64,000 bases of DNA from an uncultured Flavobacteriales bacterium (GCA_938075455.1 CALJHN010000005.1:1-64000); one strand, 5' to 3'. Positions 9,030-16,482 are shown, numbered from the stretch's first letter. A program made the numbers and translations. Notes: generated from the letters alone by a model not told the origin.

Positions 9030-9140
9030 CTAACAAAATAAACCACAGAAAACAGAATTACAAGTTCCATTTATGAAGTAATATGCAACAATACTTATAA
9101 TAACAACAGATATTATACTATAAATTATCCAATTTTTCAT
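9030..9140 (-). CDS. 36-residue membrane peptide (cassette 3)
   Basis: Starts at the ATG at 9140 (MKNWIIYSIISVV) and ends with TAG at 9030-9032. One strongly hydrophobic helix of about 18 residues is followed by a short Cys-containing tail (GTCNSVFCGLFC). It fills the space between array sites B and A, starting 15 bases after B and ending 17 bases before A, exactly the layout of the two larger cassette genes. The function is unknown; such short hydrophobic peptides include type I toxins and small membrane regulators, but this is only analogy. Confidence 0.5.
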   Translation of the reverse strand: MKNWIIYSIISVVIISIVAYYFINGTCNSVFCGLFC

Positions 9141-9155
9141 ATCACTAATTTACAA

Positions 9156-9193
9156 AAAAAGTTGACTTAGTTAAGAAAACAAAGGGAGGTTAG
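9156..9193 (-). repeat. array site B
   Basis: Same 38-base unit as sites A and C with one substitution (AAAACAAAG for AAAGCAAAG). In gene direction it begins 13 bases after the stop of the 134-residue gene and ends 15 bases before the 36-residue ORF. Confidence 0.8.
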
Positions 9194-9206
9194 TCCTTAA
9201 TCACTT

Positions 9207-9611
9207 TTAAGCATACTTTTTTAATGACCAAGTAACAACTAACCCAATAGCTGCACCCATAACTGCTGACAATAAAGCATCTAAACCTACGTATCTATAT
9301 GTAACTATATATGTGGTAGACACCATCTGAAGGTCTATAATAAGCCAAAGTGCCACACTGTAAATTAATCCAAAAATTGCACCTGATTTTAGATTGTCAA
9401 TTTTTAGTTTATCAATTAAAATAATTGCTCCTATTAGTTGAATTAAACCCACAATAAAACCCGATATAAAGTCTGGAGTTTCTCTAACTGAGTCAGGAAA
9501 AGCTTCATACCAACTTTTCATTTCAGGTAAGAAAACTAATGTGCCAAAAACACCACCAAGTATAAAAAAGACTATGAGAGTTAAAAGAAATGTTATAATA
9601 TATTTTTTCAT
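9207..9611 (-). CDS. four-helix membrane protein (cassette 2)
   Basis: 134 residues with four predicted transmembrane helices: about 5-27 (starting MKKYIITFLL), 48-68, 74-94 and 108-130. No enzymatic motif; not recognised beyond general resemblance to small flavobacterial membrane proteins of unknown function. The ATG at 9611 is 7 bases from the end of array site C, and array site B follows its stop by 13 bases, so the gene and site behave as a unit. Confidence 0.7.
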   Translation of the reverse strand: MKKYIITFLLTLIVFFILGGVFGTLVFLPEMKSWYEAFPDSVRETPDFISGFIVGLIQLIGAIILIDKLKIDNLKSGAIFGLIYSVALWLIIDLQMVSTTYIVTYRYVGLDALLSAVMGAAIGLVVTWSLKKYA

Positions 9612-9618
9612 TTTGTTA

Positions 9619-9677
9619 GTTTTAAACCATTAAAGTAATAAAAAGTTGACTTAGTTAAGAAAGCAAAGGGAGGTTAG
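9619..9677 (-). repeat. array site C (full-length copy)
   Basis: The most complete copy, 59 bases. The left module GTTTTAAACCATTAAAGTA is shared with D and E, the core GTTGACTTAGTTAAG is shared with A, B and D, and the right module AAAGCAAAGGGAGGTTAG is shared with A and B. The core is a near-perfect 13-base dyad (TTGACTTAGTTAA). It separates the 170-residue gene from the 134-residue gene. Confidence 0.8.
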
Positions 9678-9698
9678 TTGTGTGAACTTTATATATAT

Positions 9699-10211
9699 CT
9701 AATTTGTATTAGTGGAAATAATAGATAATAAATAATCTTTAAGTAGCTGAGCTTTAATTTTTGAAATTCCAATTTGAGGGATAATAGCTAATACTATTGC
9801 ACTTGGGTAAATAAATAATATACTTACTAAAAATCCAAAAAGAGAGTTTTCTAAATGACCTATTCTAAACGCAACTGCAGAACTTGCAATAGCAATGAAT
9901 ATAACTCCTTTAGAAATTAAAGTTCTATTTCTAAAATTAATGTAGTTTTTATTATCGCTCATTTTTTCTTTTAGTTCTAAATCTATACCATTATTAAAAA
10001 AAAATGATTCGTTCCATTTGCTTATTTTTAGGTATGTTGGGATAATTTTTTGAAACTTAAGTCTTTCTCTTATATGTTTTGGATTAAAATTTTCAATTAG
10101 TTCATAATTATTGCTTACAAAAGTTTTTAGGTCATATTTAGTAATAAAGTCTTTTTGTGCATTAAAATTTAATGCTAATAAAAGAAGTGGGAAAGCTATT
10201 ATCTTATTCAT
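9699..10211 (-). CDS. exported/membrane protein of unknown function (cassette 1)
   Basis: 170 residues. The N-terminus MNKIIAFPLLLLALNFNAQ looks like a signal peptide. A polar region of about 70 residues follows, then two hydrophobic helices at about 100-117 and 124-147 and a short polar tail. Not recognised. It lies between array sites D and C. The start ATG is 115 bases from site D; that stretch is AT-rich and shows no ORF. Confidence 0.65.
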   Translation of the reverse strand: MNKIIAFPLLLLALNFNAQKDFITKYDLKTFVSNNYELIENFNPKHIRERLKFQKIIPTYLKISKWNESFFFNNGIDLELKEKMSDNKNYINFRNRTLISKGVIFIAIASSAVAFRIGHLENSLFGFLVSILFIYPSAIVLAIIPQIGISKIKAQLLKDYLLSIISTNTN

Positions 10212-10326
10212 ACTTTAATTTACATATTAAAAATTAATCAAAACAATAATTCTCAAATTAAAAAGGATATAAAATAAAAGTAATAATTGCACTATAGCAG
10301 AGCAAATTGTTTTAAAATAAGTATAA

Positions 10327-10368
10327 GTTTTAAAGCATTAAAGTAAGAAAAAGTTGACTTAGTTAAGA
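10327..10368 (-). repeat. array site D (hybrid half-site at the integrase side)
   Basis: It has the left module (one change, GCATTAAAG for CCATTAAAG) and the core GTTGACTTAGTTAAG, but the right module AAAGCAAAGGGAGGTTAG is replaced by the 3-prime end of the 220-residue gene. The stop codon of that gene (10363-10365) lies inside the core. This is the structure expected of a junction between a fixed platform and the first mobile cassette. Confidence 0.75.
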
Positions 10369-11025
10369 GAAGTGCGGTACGTAATGATCTTTAATATGAT
10401 GTTTATTTAACTCATTCCACTTGTTTTGAGCTTTATTGAATGCCTCTGTTTTATCGTCTATGCTGGTAATTGTTGCTTTAGATTGAACTTTAAAATCTCC
10501 TTTAATTTTATACTTTTTAGTTACTACGTGATTAACGTATGCTTCAAATTTTGTTCTATAATCCTCAGCAGCAAAGTCATTTTGAACACAATAGTAAATG
10601 AAAGAAATAGAACTCTTTGAAACCTTCAAATCTTTGAACATTGATTCTAAGACATAATTAAAAAAACCCTCGTCTTTTTCTTTACCCCAAAGCTTCAATC
10701 TGTAATCTTTAATAGTAAGCAGTTTCTCTACTTCTTTATCAACCTCAAGCTCTGCTTTTGTTGTCTTTTTTACTCTGATTTTAATTATATCATAACAATA
10801 GATTAGATAGTAGAAATAAACATCAATTATATAGTTGTTTTTAGCTCTTTTAAGACACTTTCTAACCTCAGCAACACTATCACAATTCTCAATTAAAAAT
10901 AGTATGTCTTTTCTTGCTTCATCAAAGAACCTAATTAGCTCTAATGTATCTAATTTATCCCCAATTCCAGTAGTTGCTTTAACTCTGCAAATTATCTCTT
11001 GCTTTGCTGATTCTAATTGATGCAT
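10363..11025 (-). CDS. hypothetical protein next to the integrase
   Basis: 220 residues, soluble and mostly helical; no family recognised. Charged Lys/Glu-rich segments at about 85-105 and a basic C-terminus ending HYVPHFS. It starts 11 bases after the integrase stop, so both are almost certainly in one operon, and it may be an integrase accessory factor or part of the array platform. Its stop codon is provided by the core of array site D. A gene reading into a recombination-site-like repeat suggests the C-terminus could change if cassettes change. Confidence 0.7.
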   Translation of the reverse strand: MHQLESAKQEIICRVKATTGIGDKLDTLELIRFFDEARKDILFLIENCDSVAEVRKCLKRAKNNYIIDVYFYYLIYCYDIIKIRVKKTTKAELEVDKEVEKLLTIKDYRLKLWGKEKDEGFFNYVLESMFKDLKVSKSSISFIYYCVQNDFAAEDYRTKFEAYVNHVVTKKYKIKGDFKVQSKATITSIDDKTEAFNKAQNKWNELNKHHIKDHYVPHFS

Positions 11026-11036
11026 TTCTTATACCA

Positions 11037-12344
11037 TTATGCTATTCTTAAATCTGGTTTTGCTGAGGATGTCATTAACTTAAAGTAATCAGTTTGAGCA
11101 AACCTTTCTGCAAATTCTTCTTTAGTTACCTTAATGTAATCTAAGAATGAATCAATAGTTGAATGTCCAGAAATAGACATAATCAAAAGCGTGTCCAAAC
11201 CTTCTTTATAAGCATTAGTACAAAAAGACCTTCTTGCAGTATGATTTGATGTTAGCTCATACTTTTTCGCTGACTTTATAACATCTCCCTTTTTATCTTT
11301 AAGCTTAAGTGTTTTTGTAAATCCAGCTACTTCACAAATTTCTTTTAAATACTCATTGCATTTTTGGTCAGATGGTAATTCTAATTTATTGTCGTACTTC
11401 TTTAAAATATCTTTTGCAAGTGATGTTATTGGTGCATAAACCTCAGCACTTGTTTTCTGTTGTTTATAAATAATCACTTCATATCCATCTTTTTGTTTTC
11501 TATCATACTTATTAAAGTTTCTCAAATCTGATATTCTCATACCAAATGATAGGGCGTTCATTACAAAGAAATCTCTTACTCTTTCCTTTGTCTTGTGATT
11601 TTGAATTTCACTTAAGTCAGCTTCTAAAAGTTTATAAAGCTCTGCTTGAGTATAATAGGTGTTAAGCGACTCTCCAGATGGTTTAACCCAAAGTTCTTTT
11701 TTATAATTATCAAACTTAATATTGAAGTATAATTGTGCCTTAGTTATGAATGATTTAAAATCTTTAATTAATCTACTTTGAGATGCTTTTTCCAGCTCCA
11801 CTTCGTCAAAGTAATGAAGTAAATCTTGATAGAGCTTATAATCTACTTTGTTTACTTTAATAGAGCCATTTTCTTTTTCATAGGAACATATATGCTTTTG
11901 TAGATTGCCATATCCTTTAATAAGTGTTGTCTTAGTATATTCATTACCATCTTTTTTCTTGATTTTACCACTAATTCCTAAGTCAATAAATTCTCCTATT
12001 AAATTGCAAAAGTCAAATGAGCTATTTTTTTGTCTTTCTTGAGGACTAAGTTTAAAACCCTCAAGCAGCTTAAATATTGACTCTTTATTAATTTCTTCTT
12101 GCTCTTTTACCAAGTCATATAAAGATGCGTTTAAATAGTTTTTTAATTTGCTTAGATAGTGGTTTGTCTGCAAGGCGTTTGGCTCGCTCCTTGACCTTTT
12201 TACGTTTTCTCCAGTCCAGTTTTTTATGTTGTTAACTTTTTGACCTGTTGAAAATCTATATTGTTCACCTACTCCAAGAGTAACTCTAAGGTTGATTAAA
12301 TACCCTTTATCTCTTGATGGTCTTACATAAAAAGCAACTTTCAT
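11037..12344 (-). CDS. tyrosine-type site-specific integrase
   Basis: 435 residues. An N-terminal arm-binding beta domain (about 1-60) is followed by a SAM-like core-binding domain (about 105-215) and a catalytic domain (about 230-420). Catalytic residues are all present: Arg in GMRISDL, HTARR (about 368-372), SGHST (about 394) and the nucleophile Tyr in DYIKVT (about 403). This is the Bacteroidota phage/ICE integrase type, without the extra alpha-helix region I would expect in integron IntI proteins. It sits beside the right attachment site and reads inward, as usual. It presumably inserts the element into tRNA-Gln; whether it also acts on the array sites is open. Confidence 0.92.
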   Translation of the reverse strand: MKVAFYVRPSRDKGYLINLRVTLGVGEQYRFSTGQKVNNIKNWTGENVKRSRSEPNALQTNHYLSKLKNYLNASLYDLVKEQEEINKESIFKLLEGFKLSPQERQKNSSFDFCNLIGEFIDLGISGKIKKKDGNEYTKTTLIKGYGNLQKHICSYEKENGSIKVNKVDYKLYQDLLHYFDEVELEKASQSRLIKDFKSFITKAQLYFNIKFDNYKKELWVKPSGESLNTYYTQAELYKLLEADLSEIQNHKTKERVRDFFVMNALSFGMRISDLRNFNKYDRKQKDGYEVIIYKQQKTSAEVYAPITSLAKDILKKYDNKLELPSDQKCNEYLKEICEVAGFTKTLKLKDKKGDVIKSAKKYELTSNHTARRSFCTNAYKEGLDTLLIMSISGHSTIDSFLDYIKVTKEEFAERFAQTDYFKLMTSSAKPDLRIA

Positions 12345-12383
12345 ATTGATTAATATCTTGTCATTTAAAACAAATATAATAAT

Positions 12384-12407
12384 TGTGTGCTTATATGTGT
12401 GTTTATA
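12384..12407 (+). repeat. arm-type repeat, right end
   Basis: Two direct GTGTG(C/T)TTATA motifs nearly identical to the pair at 7091-7113 near the left end. Likely integrase or excisionase binding sites (inference). It lies just upstream of the integrase start, so it could also affect integrase expression. Confidence 0.45.
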
Positions 12408-12517
12408 TTATGTTTATATACTTACACAACAATTTTAGCTATATTTATATTTATACTCATATAGTTAATATAAAATATAGTAAAACGAAATAAAAAGAGT
12501 TGTCTTATATAAGTGTT

Positions 12518-12531
12518 CTAGTGGGACAACT
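12518..12531 (+). repeat. attR: right attachment repeat
   Basis: CTAGTGGGACAACT, identical to the tRNA-Gln copy at 7055-7068. The sequence just left of it does not continue the tRNA, so this is the displaced 3-prime fragment left by integration. Confidence 0.85.
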
Positions 12532-12576
12532 ATTAAGACATAAGAAGCACCAAATAGTGCAAACACAAATCAAAAT

Positions 12577-12606
12577 GAGCCACCTTTAATAGAGTGGCTT
12601 TTTTCT
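12577..12606 (+). terminator. Rho-independent terminator, originally of tRNA-Gln
   Basis: GCCAC (12579-12583) pairs with GTGGC (12594-12598), followed by TTTTTT. It stands alone after attR and on the plus strand, so it most likely ended the tRNA-Gln transcript before the element was inserted. Confidence 0.7.
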
Positions 12607-12674
12607 TTCCTTTTCATAAAATAGCGTGCTTTAATTGATTTTAAGATTGTGTTATTTAGCTCTAAATCAAAAAT

Positions 12675-12835
12675 ATGAATTCAAATATTAAAAAATTAGT
12701 ATTAATGACTTCGGAAGAGCTTAAGGCAGAACTTCATAATATGCTAACCGAACAAAAAAAGAGATACTTAAAGAGTTGTCAAAATCATTGTTTCCATCAC
12801 CTTTTATTTCACACCTAATGAAATTATTTTTTTAA
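12675..12835 (+). pseudogene. remnant of an excisionase-like HTH gene
   Basis: An open frame starts at 12675 (MNSNIKKLVLMTSEELKAEL). After the run of A at 12754-12760 the meaningful frame shifts and continues EILKELSKSLFPSPF to a TAA at 12833-12835. The rejoined peptide aligns with the N-terminal half of the HTH protein at 7225 (shared pattern of an x-x-EQL/EEL start, then KKEIL), but the DNA-binding half is gone. It sits just outside attR, which suggests an older related element once occupied this tRNA site or left its regulatory end behind. Confidence 0.6.
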
Positions 12836-13036
12836 CTTTTAAGTATTAATATTTTTCAGTGACTCCCCCTCCATTAATTAATTGAAGTTATTAGCAGCAA
12901 AATTGTATTTAAAAAAAGCCTAAAGCTGATTTTCCCCACGGCTTATAAATATACATTTTTTGCTTTAACTATACGAAACTTAGCATATAAAGCTATTTAT
13001 TTCCTTATAAATCAAGAGCTAAAATAAAATGAGAAT

Positions 13037-14584
13037 TTACTGATTGTTTTTTTTAGCTGCAGCTTTATTTGACGCAGCGATTGCCTTGTCGAGATCTTCT
13101 CCACAAAACAGTAAACCGGCTTTAATCTCTTGAAAATCCAGCGGTTTAATCATCGCCTTAAAAATGTTCATCTCATCTAGCTCATGGAGGATATCGTATT
13201 GTAAGTAGTCGATGTAGGTAGCCTTTAGCTCATTGTCTTGTTTAAAAGTAGCTAACAGCCGTAGTTTGCATTTAGTTATGTCTTCTTTGGATTTTTTTAT
13301 TTTGGCAATGATGATTTTATTCGCTCCTTTTTCCGGCTTAATTATGGAAACCTCCTCAAGCAATACATTATTGGTTTTAAAATCGGTGCACATGAGCTGA
13401 TTTACCTTGTCATTTTTAAGAACTGGATAGTTCTCAAAATAGCCCTCCTGTCCATAGAAAACTTGCTTCCAATAAAGTTCGTTGCTTCGGTTAATTAGCG
13501 AAAGCTTCATGTTGTTTTTTATGTAATCGGCTAGCTTATAAGTTGCAATAAGTGATCCGTTGTAAGACATGTGCTGGTTTTGCTTGTAGGTGTTTTCAAA
13601 GCACATCGGAAGAAATGCAGTAGTATCAAATGGGCTTTGCATGTTTAACCAGCTGTTGGGATACTTCTCTAGCATACTGCCTAAAGTAGTTTTCCAACTG
13701 GTGTAATTACTAACGTGCTTGTGGTACATGGGAAGGGTAAGAAAAAGAAGTGGAATCTCTTGCTTATTACACAGCTCAACAATTTGATCAACGTAGTGTG
13801 CTGCATATGAGCTATAGCTATAAGCTGATCCATCTACTGGTGCTCCTAGAGAGTCGTATTTTTTTAAGATGTCTTTTTCTAAGCCAGTATTAAAACGAAC
13901 AAACCTCCCTAAGTTGAGCTTTTTGTTTTCTACAGGTCCATTTTTAATGAGTTCTTTATTTTTGGCAAGCTGTAGGCTGTCTTTAAAAATAAAGTCGTGG
14001 TTCCTAAGGGTATTGGACCATGCGTACAAGTAATTTTCAGCACTAAAAAGAAATGGAGTAGAAGTAATCTTAGTGGTTAAGTCTTTTCTTGCATAAAAGC
14101 TTTTAAACTGATCTGAAAGATGTCCCTTATCGAGCTGGTAGGGGTTAAAATCATTTATTCCGTAAGTCTCTACAACAACAAGCCCTGGAGAAGAAAGCTT
14201 AAGGGCTTCTTTGAGGCTGTAATAGGTGTCTGCCATGTTGGTTCCTGGAGAAGCTAATATAAAGGCGTTTAGACCCAAAGTGGCACTTAAGTTTTTGGGA
14301 TTGATTCCAGAGTATAAGTGGGAGTTGCCTATCAGCAACACATCTACATTGTTGTCTTCTGTGAAGCCGTAGTAGGAATCCCACTTGGTTTTAGTATGGT
14401 TGTTTTTTTGATTGGGATTGAAATACCCTTTTTGGTCTACATAGCCAATTACTACCCAAATGATTGCTGTTAGTATAGCAGCTTTTAGGGTGAGGTGAAT
14501 AACAGGAAACATAGAAAGAATACCACTTTTTTTAGTAGATGTCTTTTTGGAGACTGTTTTTTTATGTGAAGCTTTTTTCCCCAT
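13037..14584 (-). CDS. SGNH/AlgX-like O-acetylation partner of MBOAT
   Basis: About 515 residues. A basic N-terminus and one transmembrane helix (about 30-50) anchor a periplasmic SGNH-type domain: LLIGNSHLYSG is the nucleophile block and NQHMSYNGS near residue 335 carries the likely catalytic His. In alginate and D-alanyl systems such proteins (AlgX, AlgJ, DltD) work with an MBOAT acyltransferase to decorate an exported polymer. It directly follows the MBOAT gene. The ATG at 14584 is chosen; a GTG one codon earlier abuts the MBOAT stop. Confidence 0.75.
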   Translation of the reverse strand: MGKKASHKKTVSKKTSTKKSGILSMFPVIHLTLKAAILTAIIWVVIGYVDQKGYFNPNQKNNHTKTKWDSYYGFTEDNNVDVLLIGNSHLYSGINPKNLSATLGLNAFILASPGTNMADTYYSLKEALKLSSPGLVVVETYGINDFNPYQLDKGHLSDQFKSFYARKDLTTKITSTPFLFSAENYLYAWSNTLRNHDFIFKDSLQLAKNKELIKNGPVENKKLNLGRFVRFNTGLEKDILKKYDSLGAPVDGSAYSYSSYAAHYVDQIVELCNKQEIPLLFLTLPMYHKHVSNYTSWKTTLGSMLEKYPNSWLNMQSPFDTTAFLPMCFENTYKQNQHMSYNGSLIATYKLADYIKNNMKLSLINRSNELYWKQVFYGQEGYFENYPVLKNDKVNQLMCTDFKTNNVLLEEVSIIKPEKGANKIIIAKIKKSKEDITKCKLRLLATFKQDNELKATYIDYLQYDILHELDEMNIFKAMIKPLDFQEIKAGLLFCGEDLDKAIAASNKAAAKKNNQ

Positions 14585-14587
14585 CAC

Positions 14588-16021
14588 CTAGAATTGAAAA
14601 TAAATAAAGTTATTGTCGTTAAGGCCTACACCATAGCTCCCATAAAAAACAATAAATAGCACTACAGAAATGTAAAGCACCCAGCGAAAGATAAAATTCC
14701 TCTTGACAAACCAGCTGAAAATGTTGGTGTATTTTTCTAAAATAAGCTCAAAAATCATATAGCCAACAAGTAGCTTTAAGGTAAAATAAAACTCTTTTTG
14801 GTTGAGCCCATATTCAAATAAAACCGATTTGCTTTCAATGAATAAATTGCCATACATGGATAAGGCGTTAGAAAGGGTTTCTGCTCTGAAAAACACCAAA
14901 GATAACGCCCATAAAGTAGCCACAGTAAGACTAGCGATAATCCTACGAATTTTGTGGGCATCTTTTTTGACTAGAAAGCGATCAATGAGCAAAATGAAAA
15001 CCCCATTAATTAGCCCCCAAAAAACAAAATTCCATGAAGCGCCATGCCAAAGCCCACTGAGCATGAAGACCACAAGAATGTTTCTTATAAATTTAACCTT
15101 AGATGTTCTATTTCCTCCAAGTGGAATGTAAACATAGTCTTTGAACCAAGAGCTAAGGCTAATGTGCCACCTTTTCCAGAAATCAGAAAATGAAGCAGCT
15201 AAATAGGGCCTATTAAAGTTGGTAGAAAGCTTAAAGCCCAGTAGCCTAGAGCTTCCTATGGCAATGTCTGAATAGGCAGAGAAATCGATGTACAGCTGGA
15301 ATGCAAAAAAAAGCACAGCAAACAAAGAAGTAACTCCGTCAATCCCCGCAAGGTCGCCATAAGCCCCGTCTACAAAAATGGCTAGCCGGTCTGCGATAAC
15401 AATTTTCTTAAAAAATCCCCAGAGCATAAGCAGAAGCCCACTTCTGAGCAGCTCATAATTTACGATGTTTACTTTTAAAAACTGCGGAACCAAATCTTTG
15501 GCTCTTTCAATAGGGCCAGCAACTAGCTGAGGGAAAAAAGAAACGAAAGCAAAAAAAGCAAAAACGTTTTTAGTAGGCTTAAAGCGGTTGTAGTAAATGT
15601 CTAGTGTGTAGCTTAGCGTTTGAAAGGTGTAGAAGCTGATGCCTACTGGTAAGATAATGTTGAGCTGAGGACCATTAAATGTTTGCCCAAAGAAGCTAAA
15701 AGCACCTACAAAGCTATCGATGAAAAAGTTGTGGTACTTAAAAAAGCCAAGAAATCCAAGGTTAATAATAAGACTCAAAAGTAGCCACTGTTTTTTGGTG
15801 GATTTTTTTTGAGTGGTAAATATTTTATTTCCCGCAATAAAGTCTATGAGCGAGCTAATGACTATAAGAGAAAGGAAACGCCAATCCCACCAGCCATAAA
15901 AAAGGTAGCTTACCGCAATTAAAAATACATTTCTAAGTAGAATGTTGTTGTTAAAAAACACCCAATAGAGTAGAAAAACTATGGGAAAGAAAATTCCAAA
16001 ATCTATGGAGTTAAAAAGCAT
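14588..16021 (-). CDS. MBOAT family O-acyltransferase (AlgI/DltB type)
   Basis: About 477 residues with some ten transmembrane helices. Family marks include FPQLVAGPIERA, the conserved DFSAYSDIAIG segment, FWKRWHISLSSWFKDYVYIPLGG and the catalytic His in LSGLWHGASWNF. It moves an acyl group across the membrane for O-acetylation of a polysaccharide or teichoic-like polymer; the acceptor is unknown. The start at 16021 gives MLFNSIDFGIFFP, the typical family N-terminus; a TTG four codons upstream is less likely. It forms a two-gene operon with the SGNH protein. Array-like repeat E lies 57 bases upstream. Confidence 0.92.
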   Translation of the reverse strand: MLFNSIDFGIFFPIVFLLYWVFFNNNILLRNVFLIAVSYLFYGWWDWRFLSLIVISSLIDFIAGNKIFTTQKKSTKKQWLLLSLIINLGFLGFFKYHNFFIDSFVGAFSFFGQTFNGPQLNIILPVGISFYTFQTLSYTLDIYYNRFKPTKNVFAFFAFVSFFPQLVAGPIERAKDLVPQFLKVNIVNYELLRSGLLLMLWGFFKKIVIADRLAIFVDGAYGDLAGIDGVTSLFAVLFFAFQLYIDFSAYSDIAIGSSRLLGFKLSTNFNRPYLAASFSDFWKRWHISLSSWFKDYVYIPLGGNRTSKVKFIRNILVVFMLSGLWHGASWNFVFWGLINGVFILLIDRFLVKKDAHKIRRIIASLTVATLWALSLVFFRAETLSNALSMYGNLFIESKSVLFEYGLNQKEFYFTLKLLVGYMIFELILEKYTNIFSWFVKRNFIFRWVLYISVVLFIVFYGSYGVGLNDNNFIYFQF

Positions 16022-16077
16022 GGTTAGCTTCAATTTTAAATTTATAAACCTTTAAATCAGACTTCTTCATTTCATAA

Positions 16078-16127
16078 GTTTTAAACCATTAAAAGTAGTA
16101 AAAAGTTGACTTATTTAACAAAGCAAA
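16078..16127 (-). repeat. array site E: diverged copy outside the integrated element
   Basis: GTTTTAAACCATTAAA is identical to site C over 16 bases; then AAAAAGTTGACTT, TTTAA and AAAGCAAA match with three or four changes and a one-base insertion. The GGGAGGTTAG end is lost. It has the same orientation as the element sites and lies upstream of the MBOAT operon, 3.5 kb beyond attR. The surrounding 16034-16321 is AT-rich with no other feature I can support. Confidence 0.7.
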
Positions 16128-16321
16128 AAACAATCCAAAGAAAAAAATAATTATTTAGATCTTTATATTTTACAACACAAAAAAGATTTATAAAAAAAGT
16201 ATTTTTTTAACACCTTAAATAATTTAAAAATAGCTAGTTAAGAAAAAAAAATTAACAATTATATTTCTTTTTTTTTAAATTTTGAAATTTTTGTTTGCAG
16301 AGGAATTAATAATTTTATCAA

Positions 16322-16450
16322 ATGAGAAAATTAATTGATATTCCAGATGAAATTTTAAAACCTTTAAAAATTCTGGCTGTTAAAAAAGACAAAGACCTGA
16401 AAAACTATATCCAAGATTTTCTAGTTCATCATGTTAGAAAAGGAAAGTAA
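16322..16450 (+). CDS. small ribbon-helix-helix-like protein
   Basis: 42 residues: MRKLIDIPDEILKPLKILA, then KDKDLKNYIQDFLVHHVRKGK. The beta-strand plus two amphipathic helices resemble CopG/Arc-type ribbon-helix-helix DNA-binding proteins, and short proteins with the LIDIPDEI start are familiar from flavobacteria. No toxin partner is visible next to it; the neighbour on the other strand is a DUF2911 gene. It may be a stand-alone regulator or an orphan antitoxin. Confidence 0.6.
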   Translation: MRKLIDIPDEILKPLKILAVKKDKDLKNYIQDFLVHHVRKGK

Positions 16451-16482
16451 TTTCAACTGTTTTAAGTTCTTGAAAAATAAAG

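Larger units (their letters stand above)
7055..12531. mobile_element. tRNA-Gln-integrated element with tyrosine integrase and cassette-like array
   Basis: The element is bounded by direct copies of CTAGTGGGACAACT at 7055-7068 (inside the tRNA-Gln 3-prime end) and 12518-12531. The integrase gene lies next to the right end and reads inward; an excisionase-like HTH gene lies next to the left end. The tRNA terminator is found only beyond the right repeat, as expected if about 5.46 kb was inserted. Cargo includes two adjacent small plus-strand genes with different codon use, one with an AT-hook-like start, and a minus-strand array of small genes separated by a conserved site. No structural phage genes, conjugation genes or recognisable replication protein are seen, so it may be a satellite or a minimal integrative element. 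Confidence 0.85.

Noticed and set aside
8975..10368. A CRISPR array or classical integron attC sites
   Set aside because: Spacing is irregular and the spacers are genes, so it is not CRISPR. The attC end boxes (RYYYAAC and GTTRRRY) are not both present and the integrase is not IntI-like, so I do not call it an integron.
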